Of a stretch of 64,000 nt of DNA, positions 36,095 to 45,050 are shown piece by piece. Below the pieces are notes generated by a model. That model was not told the DNA's origin, ran no database searches, and saw only the letters and a list, made by a program, of their open reading frames with translations. A program made the position numbers and the translations under genes. Numbering within the stretch: the stretch's first letter is position 1; every line of letters begins with the position of its first letter. This DNA comes from Pseudoselenomonas ruminantium (lineage in GTDB: Bacteria > Bacillota > Negativicutes > Selenomonadales > Selenomonadaceae). The DNA lies in the NCBI GenBank assembly GCA_015058655.1, contig SVBX01000012.1:29086-93085 (forward strand). The letters run 5' to 3'.

Positions 36095-36930
36095 GGCTCC
36101 AACCTCTGGCACAGGGGACAATAATGGGTGCCACGGCCTGCTACCTTGGTATACTCGATGAGCGTACCGCACTGACGGCATGGCTCGCCTTGACGGTGAT
36201 AAACATAGAGATGTTCCTGATGGGAACCCTTTCTGCCTTCTCCGTTTCGATAGTCCCGGAAAGTGGTACCACCATCTTTTATGCCTGCTTCAATAACCTG
36301 ATTGACTGCCTGCCAAAGGTTCTGGCATTCCTCAGCTGTCAAACTGCCTGCCTGCCTTTTGGGGTGGATATGCGCCAGGAACAGCGCTTCGTCCGCGTAG
36401 ATATTGCCTATGCCGCCAATTTTTCGCTGATCCAGCAGGAGATTCTTGATTGGCGTCCCGGACTTGCAGGCAATCCTCTCAAGATATTCTGCCGTAAACG
36501 CAGGAGAAAGAGGCTCCGGCCCCATTTCCTTGAGGCCTTTTACCATTTCCAGCTCTCCAGGCTTCAGACCATAGATCACCCCAAAGGTACGGATATCCGC
36601 AAAACACAGGCGAGAGCCATCCTCCAGATAGAACACTGCTCTCAAGTGAGCATTCTCATACTCCTGCCCTGCTTCCACATAGACCAGGCTGCCCGTCATG
36701 CGCAGGTGAAAGAGAATTCTTATCTCCCCTTCCAACCGCATGAGAAGGTATTTTCCCTTGCGCTCCATCCCTTCTATGGCCAGCCCACAGCACAAACGGC
36801 TGAAATCTTCCGGGCTTTGAGGCCACTTAAGCTGACGCGGCAGAAGGATTTCCAAGGATTTTATCTTCTTTCCGGCCAGCTTGCTGTCCAAATGACGGCG
36901 TATGATTTCCACTTCAGGCATCTCAGGCAT
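36091..36930 (-). CDS. mutM: Formamidopyrimidine-DNA glycosylase
   Basis: A 279-aa Fpg enzyme that removes 8-oxoguanine and cleaves the abasic site. The N-terminus MPEMPEVE supplies the catalytic Pro and Glu. A Lys in the RKGKYLLMRL segment, the helix-two-turn-helix near KIGGIGNIYADEAL, and a C-terminal four-Cys zinc finger (CRQCGTLIEY and YCPLCQ) complete the family features. AAGGAG lies 7 nt upstream of the ATG. It follows polA after 26 bp. Confidence 0.96.
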   Translation of the reverse strand: MPEMPEVEIIRRHLDSKLAGKKIKSLEILLPRQLKWPQSPEDFSRLCCGLAIEGMERKGKYLLMRLEGEIRILFHLRMTGSLVYVEAGQEYENAHLRAVFYLEDGSRLCFADIRTFGVIYGLKPGELEMVKGLKEMGPEPLSPAFTAEYLERIACKSGTPIKNLLLDQRKIGGIGNIYADEALFLAHIHPKRQAGSLTAEECQNLWQAVNQVIEAGIKDGGTTFRDYRNGEGRKGSHQEHLYVYHRQGEPCRQCGTLIEYTKVAGRGTHYCPLCQRLEP

Positions 36931-36956
36931 AATGATGCTCCTTCATCCAGATTCTG

Positions 36957-39560
36957 TTACTTTGCTTCGGTCCAGTTGCGCCCGTAATTTATATCTATGC
37001 TCAAGGGCACAGAAAGCTCAACCACCTGTTCCATGGACTCTCGCAAAATCTTACTCACCTGCTCCACTTCATCTGCAGTGACTTCCAGCACCAGCTCATC
37101 GTGTACCTGCAGCAGGATGCGGCTCCTTGCGCCAGCTTTTTTCAGCTCCCTGTAAGCAGCGATCATGGCCAGCTTGATTATATCTGCCGCCGTCCCCTGT
37201 ATGGGGGTATTCATAGCCATGCGCTCAGCCAGGGAGCGCTGGTTGAAATTGCTGCTCCTGATGGCAGGCAGTTCTCGCCTTCTGCCAAAGAGAGTCTTCA
37301 CGCTGCCAGTGTCCCTGGCCTCCTGCACCATGCGGTCAAGATAAGCCTTGACTCCCGGATAGCGTTCAAAGTAACTTTCAATGTACCCTGCAGCTTCCTG
37401 GCGGGAGATATGCAGGTCGCGGGAAAGTCCATAGTCGCTTATGCCATAAACGATGCCAAAGTTCACCGCCTTGGCCTTGCGGCGCATATCAGCCGTGACT
37501 TCTGCCAGGGGCACTCCGAAAACTTCCGCCGCCGTGCGGGCATGAATATCCTGCCCTTCCCGGAAAGCCTCCAAAAAACTCTCGTCCCCAGACATGTGGG
37601 CCAGGATCCTCAGCTCAATCTGGGAGTAGTCTGCCGATAGCAGATAATCATAGCCCTCCCCCGGCTCGAAAAGAGCGCGGATTGTCTTGCCCTCCTCGCG
37701 GCGCACGGGGATATTCTGCAGGTTAGGGTCCGAGCTCGACAGACGGCCCGTAGCTGTCACCGTCTGGTTGAAGGTGGTATGCACCCTGCCGGTTTCCGGA
37801 TCAATAAGGTCAGCGATGCCATCCAAGTAAGTGGACTTCAGCTTGCTCCACATGCGGTAGGCCAGCACCAGCTCTACGATAGGATGCTGATAGCGCAGGG
37901 TTTCCAACACCTCTGCGTTGGTGGAATAGCCTGTCTTGGTTTTCTTGACAGGCGGCAAGCCCAATCCTTCAAAGAGCACCTCTCCCAGCTGCTTGGGGGA
38001 ATTTATCTTGAACTCCCCCCCCGCTAGGGTATAAATATCAGCCTGCAAGGCTTCAATTCTCCGCCCAACTTCCTCTGCTTTTTCCAGCAAGCGCTGACGG
38101 TTCACGAAGATGCCATTCTGCTCCATATCTGCCAGCACTGCCACCAAGGGCAGCTCCATGTCTCCATAGAGCTTTTCCTGCTGCCTGTCCGTAAGCTCCT
38201 GCCAAATGGGCTCACGGAGCCTGGCCAGCAAAGCTGCCTGCCAGGCAGCTTCCTCCCTTGCATCCGCAAAGGCCCCCGGCACAGACTCCTTGGGAAAATA
38301 TTCCCCTGAAAGCTTTGCCAATTCATAATCAGCCTGTTCAGGATGCAGGAGGTAATCTACCAACTGGACATCTATCATCTGCACCAGGCCAAGACCTGCC
38401 TGACAATAGCGTTTGGCATCGAATACTACAACCCGGCGCCCATTCTCCAGCTCCTTCAGCAACGAATCCCAAGCAGGCGCGCCGAATGGCACAAAAGCCT
38501 TGTCCTTGCCATCAGACACAGCTGCCCCTTCCAGCTTTGCAAAAGGGTGCCTGCCGGAAAATACTCCGGCCAGGCCCAAGGTACCCGCTCCGTTCATATA
38601 GCTTTCAAGTTCTTCCGGCTTTTCTGCCAGCTGATAGCTGAGGTCAGGCAATATCATTTCCTGGCCCTCTGCAAAAAGGCTGGGTTCCTGCACATTGAGC
38701 CGCTGAAAGTTCTTCCAGACCTTGTTCAGCTCATAACGCTGACAGAAAGTCTCCATTTCTCCAAACTTCGGCTCTATGGCAAAATCCTCTTCCCGGAAAA
38801 TCATTTCCGGCACAGCAAGCTCGATGGTAGCCAATTCCTTTGAAAGCAAGGCCTGCTCCCTGTTGGCCAGCAGCTTTTCCTGCATTTTTTTGCCAGAAAT
38901 ACGCTCTGCATTTGCCAGCACTTCCTCCAGGCTGCCGTATTCGATCAACAGCTTGGAGGCAGTTTTCGGCCCCACCCCAGGAACCCCGGGTATGTTATCT
39001 GAAGTATCACCCATGAGGCCCTTCAAATCAATGAGCCTTATGGGAGGGAAGCCATATTCTTCCTCGAAAGCAGCCTTATCGTAAAGCTTGATGTCAGAAA
39101 TGCCCTTCTTGGTCAGCATTACCCTAAGGTTCGGCCGTACCAACTGCAAGGCATCCCTGTCGCCAGTGACGACAACGGTATCAAAGCCTTTTGCCGCCGC
39201 CTGTACAGCCAAAGTACCTATAATATCGTCAGCCTCGTAATTGTCTTTTTCCAGGAAGGCAATGCCATAAGCCTCCGCAAATTCCTTCAACAAGGGAATC
39301 TGGGCTTTCAATTCTGCCGGAGTTTCCTTGCGGGTTCCTTTATACGCGGCATACCGTTCCGTACGGAAGGTATGCCTGCTGCGGTCAAAAGCAATAGCCA
39401 GCAATTCCGGCTGCAAGTCCGTCAGAAGCTTGGTGAGCATGTTATCAAAACCCGCCATGGCTCCCGTGGGTTCCCCTTTGGAATCCGTCAAAGGCGGCAT
39501 GGCGTAAAAAGCCCTGTAGATAAGGCTGCTTCCATCCAATATGACGAATTTCTTTGCCAC
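36957..39560 (-). CDS. polA: DNA polymerase I
   Basis: An 867-aa family A polymerase for repair and Okazaki fragment processing. The N-terminal 5'-3' flap nuclease (about 1-290; NYEADDIIGTLAVQA and LKGLMGDTSDNIPGVPGVGP) is intact. The middle 3'-5' exonuclease-like domain (about 310-460) lacks the DxE pair (LGLAGVF at the expected place), so proofreading is probably lost, as in many Firmicutes. The polymerase domain has DYSQIELRILAHMSGD and RRKAKAVNFGIVYGISDYGL, and ends with LQVHDELVLEV. The start is GTG with AGGAGGG upstream. Confidence 0.97.
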   Translation of the reverse strand: MAKKFVILDGSSLIYRAFYAMPPLTDSKGEPTGAMAGFDNMLTKLLTDLQPELLAIAFDRSRHTFRTERYAAYKGTRKETPAELKAQIPLLKEFAEAYGIAFLEKDNYEADDIIGTLAVQAAAKGFDTVVVTGDRDALQLVRPNLRVMLTKKGISDIKLYDKAAFEEEYGFPPIRLIDLKGLMGDTSDNIPGVPGVGPKTASKLLIEYGSLEEVLANAERISGKKMQEKLLANREQALLSKELATIELAVPEMIFREEDFAIEPKFGEMETFCQRYELNKVWKNFQRLNVQEPSLFAEGQEMILPDLSYQLAEKPEELESYMNGAGTLGLAGVFSGRHPFAKLEGAAVSDGKDKAFVPFGAPAWDSLLKELENGRRVVVFDAKRYCQAGLGLVQMIDVQLVDYLLHPEQADYELAKLSGEYFPKESVPGAFADAREEAAWQAALLARLREPIWQELTDRQQEKLYGDMELPLVAVLADMEQNGIFVNRQRLLEKAEEVGRRIEALQADIYTLAGGEFKINSPKQLGEVLFEGLGLPPVKKTKTGYSTNAEVLETLRYQHPIVELVLAYRMWSKLKSTYLDGIADLIDPETGRVHTTFNQTVTATGRLSSSDPNLQNIPVRREEGKTIRALFEPGEGYDYLLSADYSQIELRILAHMSGDESFLEAFREGQDIHARTAAEVFGVPLAEVTADMRRKAKAVNFGIVYGISDYGLSRDLHISRQEAAGYIESYFERYPGVKAYLDRMVQEARDTGSVKTLFGRRRELPAIRSSNFNQRSLAERMAMNTPIQGTAADIIKLAMIAAYRELKKAGARSRILLQVHDELVLEVTADEVEQVSKILRESMEQVVELSVPLSIDINYGRNWTEAK

Positions 39561-39581
39561 GGGAATCCCTCCTGAAACACA

Positions 39582-40784
39582 TTACTTGCTAACGACTACC
39601 TTCTCGGTTCTGGTCACTTTCTCACTCTTGCTGCCTGCTGATTTCTTGGCAGCTTCTTTCCGTGCTTCCTCCCTGGCCTCAGCTTTCTCAAGCTCTCTGG
39701 CAGCCTCCTGCTGGGCATTCAGTTCCACCTGCCGGGCCTGTACCTCCACGCTGGCATTGGGATCGACAGGCTTGCCATCCTGCACCAAGGGAACAATAGC
39801 CTGCGAAGTTGATTTCAAGGCATAGACCCCCTGCTTATTGATGCCGCCGTCAACCTTGAAGAGGGCCGCTGCATCATCGGCATTGCAGTAGAGCGTTTCC
39901 TTCTTCTTGATTCCTACTGCCTCACCGAGAGAACTTACCAGTATTTCCTCAGTCGGCTTCCAGCCCAAGGAAATCTTCAAGGCCTGAGCAATCTCTGCTG
40001 CAGGAAGATAGGTGACATCACCCTTGATGACAGCTTTGCCCTTCAGTTTCTGGCCATTCACCGTCAAGGGATAAGCCTTGGCAACAAAAGTCGGCTGCCC
40101 GTTAGCCTCCTTGATTTTCTGTTCAATGGAAGCATCAGGCTCGAAGTCCTTCACTCCATAGCCTGCCAGCCAGTTGCTGACATCCGCCACCGTAAGGGAC
40201 TGCCGATCATAGCCATCCGGGTAGATATAATAAACGATGGTGCCATCATCTATTTTCTCAACCACAATCCTGTTATAGGTAATTTCCACAGGAGTGCCAA
40301 TCTCCACCATGTCAAAGAGTGCTTCCACATCCTTCTCCATCATGCGGATGCAGCCATTGGAAACATAGTGACCGATAGACTCAGGCTTATTGGTGCCGTG
40401 AATGCCGTAATTGCCATAAAACTCCATCCAGCGATATCCCAGGGGATTAGACTCCCCAGAAGGGATGGAAAACTCCGGATCGGAAGGATCTATCCAAGTG
40501 GGATTGATGTCCTTTGACCTGATGTTGTAATACCCCACAGGCGTAGGCGTAGACTCTTTGCCCGGCCCAATGGGATACAAGCGGATTTTCTTATCCTTCT
40601 CAATAAGAGCCAGAGAACGCGCCGCCAGATTAATGACGATTTTCCTCTCTCCAACAGACTTTTCCACAGTTGCAGCTTCCTCGGTATTTTCGGCACACTC
40701 AGCCATAGAAACAGCTCCCCCCGTCATCAGCAGGGCACCCAAAACACCGGCACAAAGCCGTTTCCAATGCTTATGCTCAAACAT
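39582..40784 (-). CDS. Exported L,D-transpeptidase (YkuD family)
   Basis: A 400-aa cell-wall enzyme. A signal peptide (about 1-30; GVLGALLMTGGAVSMA) is followed by the YkuD domain (about 48-190). The catalytic motif is HGTNKPESIGHYVSNGCIRM, with His at the start and Cys near its end. A second domain (about 225-330) resembles copper amine oxidase N-like repeats (VNGQKLKG, YLPAAEIAQALKISLGW). The last 50 residues are a charged Ala/Glu/Lys helix. It forms 3-3 peptidoglycan cross-links or attaches proteins (family knowledge). I chose the ATG at 40784 (AAGGAG 9 nt upstream); one 2 codons earlier is possible. Confidence 0.88.
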   Translation of the reverse strand: MFEHKHWKRLCAGVLGALLMTGGAVSMAECAENTEEAATVEKSVGERKIVINLAARSLALIEKDKKIRLYPIGPGKESTPTPVGYYNIRSKDINPTWIDPSDPEFSIPSGESNPLGYRWMEFYGNYGIHGTNKPESIGHYVSNGCIRMMEKDVEALFDMVEIGTPVEITYNRIVVEKIDDGTIVYYIYPDGYDRQSLTVADVSNWLAGYGVKDFEPDASIEQKIKEANGQPTFVAKAYPLTVNGQKLKGKAVIKGDVTYLPAAEIAQALKISLGWKPTEEILVSSLGEAVGIKKKETLYCNADDAAALFKVDGGINKQGVYALKSTSQAIVPLVQDGKPVDPNASVEVQARQVELNAQQEAARELEKAEAREEARKEAAKKSAGSKSEKVTRTEKVVVSK

Positions 40785-40908
40785 CCCCATATGCTCCTTA
40801 TCTCTTTTCCCTATAAATTTACACACCATGGCGCATCAAACAAAAATCAGTACCTATGATAGCGCATTTCCATCTATTTTTCAATGTAACTTCATAATTA
40901 ACAGCATA

Positions 40909-41550
40909 CTAAATTTTCCCTTTGCCGGATATCCCCTTCACAGCCAGATGAGCCGTGCTGTTAATGAGCTCCACTGTGGGCCGCCCTTCATCAAAGCGCA
41001 CTATATTCACCGCCGTATTATACTGGCTGAGCGTCCAGATCTGACTGAGAGGCATCTGCATGATAGCAGTCAGCATAGTCCTCAATACTGCGCCATGGGC
41101 AAAAATGCCGATGGTATGATTATGAGGTTCGTGTTCTGCCACCACTTCTCCCAATCTCTTCATCGCACGCTCACGCACCCGAGGGAAGGTCTCACCGTGG
41201 GGTATTTCCATGATATCCGGATGAAGGAGAAAGTTTTCCATGGCCTCAGGCCAGCCGGACACTATTTCCTCATAGGTCAAGCCTTCCCAGTCACCAAAGC
41301 TGATTTCCCTGAAGGCCTCCTCTGGCCTGACCTGCAACCCGAATCTTTCAGCCACAGTTTCTGCCGTCACCATAGCTCTTTTGAGGTCACTAGCATAAAC
41401 CGCATCCAATCTCTCTAAGGGGAAATTATCCGCCAGGCATATTGCCTGCTCAAGGCCTTCCTCAGATAAGGCCACATCTGACTGGCCTTGATATTTTCCA
41501 AACTTATTCCATTCCGTCTGACCATGACGGATAAGCGCTACTCTCGTCAC
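40909..41550 (-). CDS. cobC: Histidine phosphatase, probable alpha-ribazole phosphatase CobC
   Basis: A 213-aa phosphoglycerate mutase-like phosphatase. The phospho-histidine motif LIRHGQTEWN (His9) and the second His in AHGAVLRTML are present. It directly follows cobD without a gap (GTG start at 41550, AGAGGTG inside the cobD end), which supports alpha-ribazole-5-phosphate phosphatase in cobalamin loop assembly. Other sugar-phosphate substrates cannot be excluded from sequence. Confidence 0.78.
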   Translation of the reverse strand: MTRVALIRHGQTEWNKFGKYQGQSDVALSEEGLEQAICLADNFPLERLDAVYASDLKRAMVTAETVAERFGLQVRPEEAFREISFGDWEGLTYEEIVSGWPEAMENFLLHPDIMEIPHGETFPRVRERAMKRLGEVVAEHEPHNHTIGIFAHGAVLRTMLTAIMQMPLSQIWTLSQYNTAVNIVRFDEGRPTVELINSTAHLAVKGISGKGKI

Positions 41551-42624
41551 TTAATTGCACACCTCTAATGCCGCTGCCAATAAACGCTCATTTTCCCGAC
41601 GCCCCTTCACTGCCACCCGCACATGGAACCTGTCAAGGCCGGGATAATTGCTGCAATCCCGCACCAAAATCCCCTTCTGCCTCATGGCAGCGGCAAATTC
41701 TGCGCTGCTGCGATTTTCAAGACGCAGCAGGATAAAATTCACCGTAGGGACATAGGGAATTATGCCTGTGATTTTCCCAAACCCTTTGTAAAGGAATTCT
41801 CTTTCCTCCGCCACCAGACATACTGATTTTTCTCCATAGTCCTGCTGCTTAAGCGCCTCTACCCCCGCCTTCTGAGCAAGGAAATTCACATTCCAGACAT
41901 CCTTGCCCATTTCAAGTTTCTGTATCAATTCGGTACACCCCAGGCCAAAGCCCAGCCTGAGCCCCGGCAGCGCATAAAACTTAGTCAGGGATTGGACGAT
42001 GAACAGCCTGTCATAGGTTTTTAACAGTTCCCTGGCACGGTAGCGCTCCTCGTCACTGCGAAAATCAAGGAATGACTCATCTACCATGAGCCAGGGAGGA
42101 TTCGCCAACCCGGCTGTTTCCCTCAAAAACAACGCAATCTCCGCCGTCTCAAGCAGCTGGCCGGTGGGATTATTGGGATTGCCGATAACGACAGCATCTG
42201 CTCCTTCTGCGGCCACTGCCTCTGCCAGAGCCTTCATGTCCAATCTAAGCCCTGCATCGGCAGGCAAGTGGAAATACCTGACTGCTGCCCCAGACGCCAT
42301 AGCAGACCGCTCATACTCGCTGAAGGAGGGAACCGGAATCAGCACCGAAGCCGGCCGCACCATCTGGAAGAACAAGTAGAACAGCTCTGCCGCCCCATTG
42401 CCCAAGACAATATTTTCCCTGTGCGCCTCATAGCGGCAGGAAATTGCCCTTTTCAGTTCACGGGCCTCCGGGTCCGGATAATTGACAACCCCGTCAACAT
42501 TCTCTGCCACAGCCTGCCGCACCTCCGGAGCCAGCCCCAAAGGATTGATGTTGGCGGAAAAATCCAGCCAGCCTCCTGTCGGGGGCCTGTCGTAGATGTT
42601 GCCTCCATGCACGAACTTCTCCAT
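41551..42624 (-). CDS. cobD: Threonine-phosphate decarboxylase CobD-like aminotransferase
   Basis: A 357-aa PLP fold-type I enzyme. The start HGGNIYDRP and LDFSANINPLG are typical of L-threonine-O-3-phosphate decarboxylase, which supplies aminopropanol phosphate for the cobalamin loop. Further features are NPNNPTGQLL (about 152), the PLP lysine in QSLTKFYALPGLRLG (about 215) and FHVRVAVKGRREN at the C-terminus. Histidinol-phosphate aminotransferase is the main alternative; the adjacent cobC supports CobD. GGGGGAGA precedes the ATG. Confidence 0.85.
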   Translation of the reverse strand: MEKFVHGGNIYDRPPTGGWLDFSANINPLGLAPEVRQAVAENVDGVVNYPDPEARELKRAISCRYEAHRENIVLGNGAAELFYLFFQMVRPASVLIPVPSFSEYERSAMASGAAVRYFHLPADAGLRLDMKALAEAVAAEGADAVVIGNPNNPTGQLLETAEIALFLRETAGLANPPWLMVDESFLDFRSDEERYRARELLKTYDRLFIVQSLTKFYALPGLRLGFGLGCTELIQKLEMGKDVWNVNFLAQKAGVEALKQQDYGEKSVCLVAEEREFLYKGFGKITGIIPYVPTVNFILLRLENRSSAEFAAAMRQKGILVRDCSNYPGLDRFHVRVAVKGRRENERLLAAALEVCN

Positions 42625-42645
42625 GCCAATCTCCCCCAGTAATCT

Positions 42646-43989
42646 TCACGCCCATTTCTTCTTCAGCTTCTCCAGCCTTGCCATCAGCATCAGCGCACCC
42701 GCCAGCACACCTGCAATGAGCCCTGCCCAGTAGCCATACGGTCCCATTCCGCCCTGATGCGCCAACAGCCAACCGCTAGGCAGGCCGATTGCCCAAAAGG
42801 AAACGAGAGCCAGGATAAAGGTAACCCGCACATCCTTGCAGCCTCTGAGGGTGCCTTGCAAAGGCGCATTTATGCAATCTGCCCCCTGCATGGCAGTAGC
42901 GTAGATGATAAACACCAGCAAAAGCTCATGCACAGCCGCATCCTTGGTGTAGATAGCAGCCACCATCTCACGCTCCGTATAAAGAATCGCCACTATGACT
43001 CCCACCAGAAGCAACGAAGCCCAGCGCCCCAAACTGCTATACTGCCAGGCATCCCCGGGACGCTTGGCACCCAGCTCGAAACCTACCAAAATGGCCAGAG
43101 CCATGCTGATGCTCATGGGTATCACATAGACCACACTGCTGTAGTTGAATGCCGCCTGATGAGCCGCCATGACACTGGTGCCATAGGCAGACATCAAAAG
43201 CCCCACCAAGCCAAAGATACTGCTCTCGCAGAAGATAGTGGCTCCGATGGGGATTCCCAGGGAAAGCTGTATCTTCCACTCCCGGAAATCAGGACGGGGA
43301 AAATGACTGAAAAGACGGTAATGGTCAAAAGCACCAATACGGCACACTACCAGCGCATTCAGCAACAAACTCAAGCACCAAGTAATGGCAGACCCGACGC
43401 CTGCTCCTACGCCCCCCAATGCTGGAAAGCCCCAAACACCGTACATAAAAAGGTAGTTCAGGCATATATTCAGGGGAACGGTAACCAAAGTGATAATCAT
43501 GGTGAGCCTGGTCATGCCATGGGCATCAATGAAGTTTCTCAGCACCGCCGCCAAAAATACCGGCACGATGCCAAAGGATACGGCAATAAGGTAACCTTCC
43601 ATAACCTGCGCCACCTTGGGCTCAAGCTCCATCATATCTATGATGCCCGGCACCAACAGATATCCCAGTCCCATGAAAATAAGCGAGAGCAGCAACGACC
43701 AGTAAAAGGCCTGTCGGACAATATTGGGGATTTTCTTCACCTTGTCGGCCCCGTAAAGCTGGGAAATAGTAGGCGTCAATCCCGAAACAATCCCCAACAG
43801 GGCCACAAAGGGAGGATAGAAAAGGTTCACTCCTGCTGCCACTCCTGCCAGATCCTGCCCGCTGACCTGTCCGGCCATAACGGTATTGAAAAAACCCGTA
43901 GAAACAATTGCCAGCTGTGTGACACAAATAGGTATGAGCACTGCAAAAAGCTGCCGCAGCTTCTGCCATCTGCTATAAGTCCTTTTCAT
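42646..43989 (-). CDS. MATE family multidrug/toxin extrusion transporter
   Basis: A 447-aa membrane protein with about 12 hydrophobic helices in two homologous halves. The half-repeats PICVTQLAIVSTGFFNTVMA (about 17) and LGIPIGATIFCESSIFGLVG (about 243) are typical of the NorM/MATE family, antiporters driven by sodium or protons. Substrate unknown. AAGGAG lies 5 nt upstream of the ATG. It sits between cysE and cobD on the same strand with gaps of about 20 bp, so it is probably cotranscribed with both. Confidence 0.92.
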   Translation of the reverse strand: MKRTYSRWQKLRQLFAVLIPICVTQLAIVSTGFFNTVMAGQVSGQDLAGVAAGVNLFYPPFVALLGIVSGLTPTISQLYGADKVKKIPNIVRQAFYWSLLLSLIFMGLGYLLVPGIIDMMELEPKVAQVMEGYLIAVSFGIVPVFLAAVLRNFIDAHGMTRLTMIITLVTVPLNICLNYLFMYGVWGFPALGGVGAGVGSAITWCLSLLLNALVVCRIGAFDHYRLFSHFPRPDFREWKIQLSLGIPIGATIFCESSIFGLVGLLMSAYGTSVMAAHQAAFNYSSVVYVIPMSISMALAILVGFELGAKRPGDAWQYSSLGRWASLLLVGVIVAILYTEREMVAAIYTKDAAVHELLLVFIIYATAMQGADCINAPLQGTLRGCKDVRVTFILALVSFWAIGLPSGWLLAHQGGMGPYGYWAGLIAGVLAGALMLMARLEKLKKKWA

Positions 43990-44007
43990 ACACTCTCCTT
44001 GTCAGAA

Positions 44008-44916
44008 TTACTCGTGATAACGCGCCTCCGTGATGGCCAGTTCCTGGTTCTGGACACTGACTCTGGTAAAAGGCGCCACTGATTTGGTCAGGAACACATT
44101 GCCCCCGATAACAGAATCATGGCCTATGACAGTTTCGCCTCCCAGAATGGAAGCCCCGCTGTAAATTGTAACATTATCCTCAATGGTAGGATGTCGCTTC
44201 TGTCCTCGCAAGGACTGCCCTCCCCTGGTGGAAAGCCCCCCCAGAGTCACCCCCTGATAGATCTTTACATGGTCACCTATGACCGTAGTTTCCCCAATGA
44301 CAATGCCTGTACCATGGTCGATAAAGAAGTACTTGCCAATATTGGCACCGGGGTGAATATCTATGCCTGTCTGGGCATGGGCATACTCTGACATGATGCG
44401 TGGCAGCACCGGCACTCCCAGCCGAAAGAGCTCATGGGCGAAACGATAGACAGTAACGGCCCGAAGCCCCGGATACGACACGATAATCTCATCCGTATTC
44501 TCCGCCGCAGGATCCCCCTCATAGAAAGCTTCTATGTCCAGCAACAAATTCTCCCTTACCTTGGGAATAGCATTTATAAAGGACTTGGTAATTTCCACAG
44601 CCCTTTCCTGTCTCTCTTCCTCCGTCACATCCCCATGCCGATACCTCAATGCCAGCTGCACCTGCTGCTGCACATGATACGCCACATCTTCCATCAGGGT
44701 AGTGAGAAAGTGCCTGATATTATAGAACTTCAAGGAACGGTCACGGAAATAGCCAGGATAAACCAACTGGAAGAGCTTGTCAACCATATCCTCCACCTTT
44801 TCCCTGTTGGGCAGTTGGAGAAACTTCATCTGCTCCTCAATTCCACAAGCCTTACCGGAGCAGCCTAAAATCTCCTCCGTAATCCGCTCAAATTCCGTGA
44901 ATCTCAAATTCCCCAT
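44008..44916 (-). CDS. cysE: Serine O-acetyltransferase (EpsC/CysE type)
   Basis: A 302-aa acetyltransferase making O-acetylserine for cysteine synthesis. An alpha-helical N-terminal domain (about 1-180) is followed by a left-handed beta helix of hexapeptide repeats (about 190-290), including DIHPGANIGKYFFIDHGTGI and VIGETTVIGDHVKIYQGVTL. It is the longer EpsC form. I chose the ATG at 44916 (AGAGGTG 5 nt upstream); the longest frame adds 22 residues. It leads the cysE-MATE-cobD-cobC run. Confidence 0.92.
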   Translation of the reverse strand: MGNLRFTEFERITEEILGCSGKACGIEEQMKFLQLPNREKVEDMVDKLFQLVYPGYFRDRSLKFYNIRHFLTTLMEDVAYHVQQQVQLALRYRHGDVTEEERQERAVEITKSFINAIPKVRENLLLDIEAFYEGDPAAENTDEIIVSYPGLRAVTVYRFAHELFRLGVPVLPRIMSEYAHAQTGIDIHPGANIGKYFFIDHGTGIVIGETTVIGDHVKIYQGVTLGGLSTRGGQSLRGQKRHPTIEDNVTIYSGASILGGETVIGHDSVIGGNVFLTKSVAPFTRVSVQNQELAITEARYHE

Positions 44917-44953
44917 ACCGAACACCTCTATACAGTTAATAGCCACAGACAGT

Positions 44954-44982
44954 ATACTACCTGTCCAACGCCCCTGTGTCAA
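44954..44982 (-). promoter_or_regulatory. Promoter of cysE operon
   Basis: On the minus strand, a perfect -35 TTGACA (44977-44982) is followed after 17 bp by TAGTAT (44954-44959); a better -10, TATACT, lies 3 bp further at a wider spacing. No T-box is visible. Confidence 0.5.
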
Positions 44983-44993
44983 GGAATACAGAA

Positions 44994-45027
44994 CAGCCGC
45001 CGAAAAGAACAGTCTTTCCGACGGCTG
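44994..45027 (-). terminator. Hairpin terminator of the lacZ-galactosidase operon
   Basis: On the minus strand CAGCCGTCGGAAAG and CTTTTCGGCGGCTG pair over 14 bp (two G-U) with a 6-nt loop. The following TTCTGT is a poor T-run, so termination may be partial. Confidence 0.55.
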
Positions 45028-45050
45028 CCATGCATTCTATAGTATTCCTA

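Noticed and set aside
36957..39560. polA as a proofreading-competent polymerase
   Set aside because: The 3'-5' exonuclease-like domain lacks the Asp-x-Glu pair at its expected first motif; this loss is common in Firmicutes and not novel.
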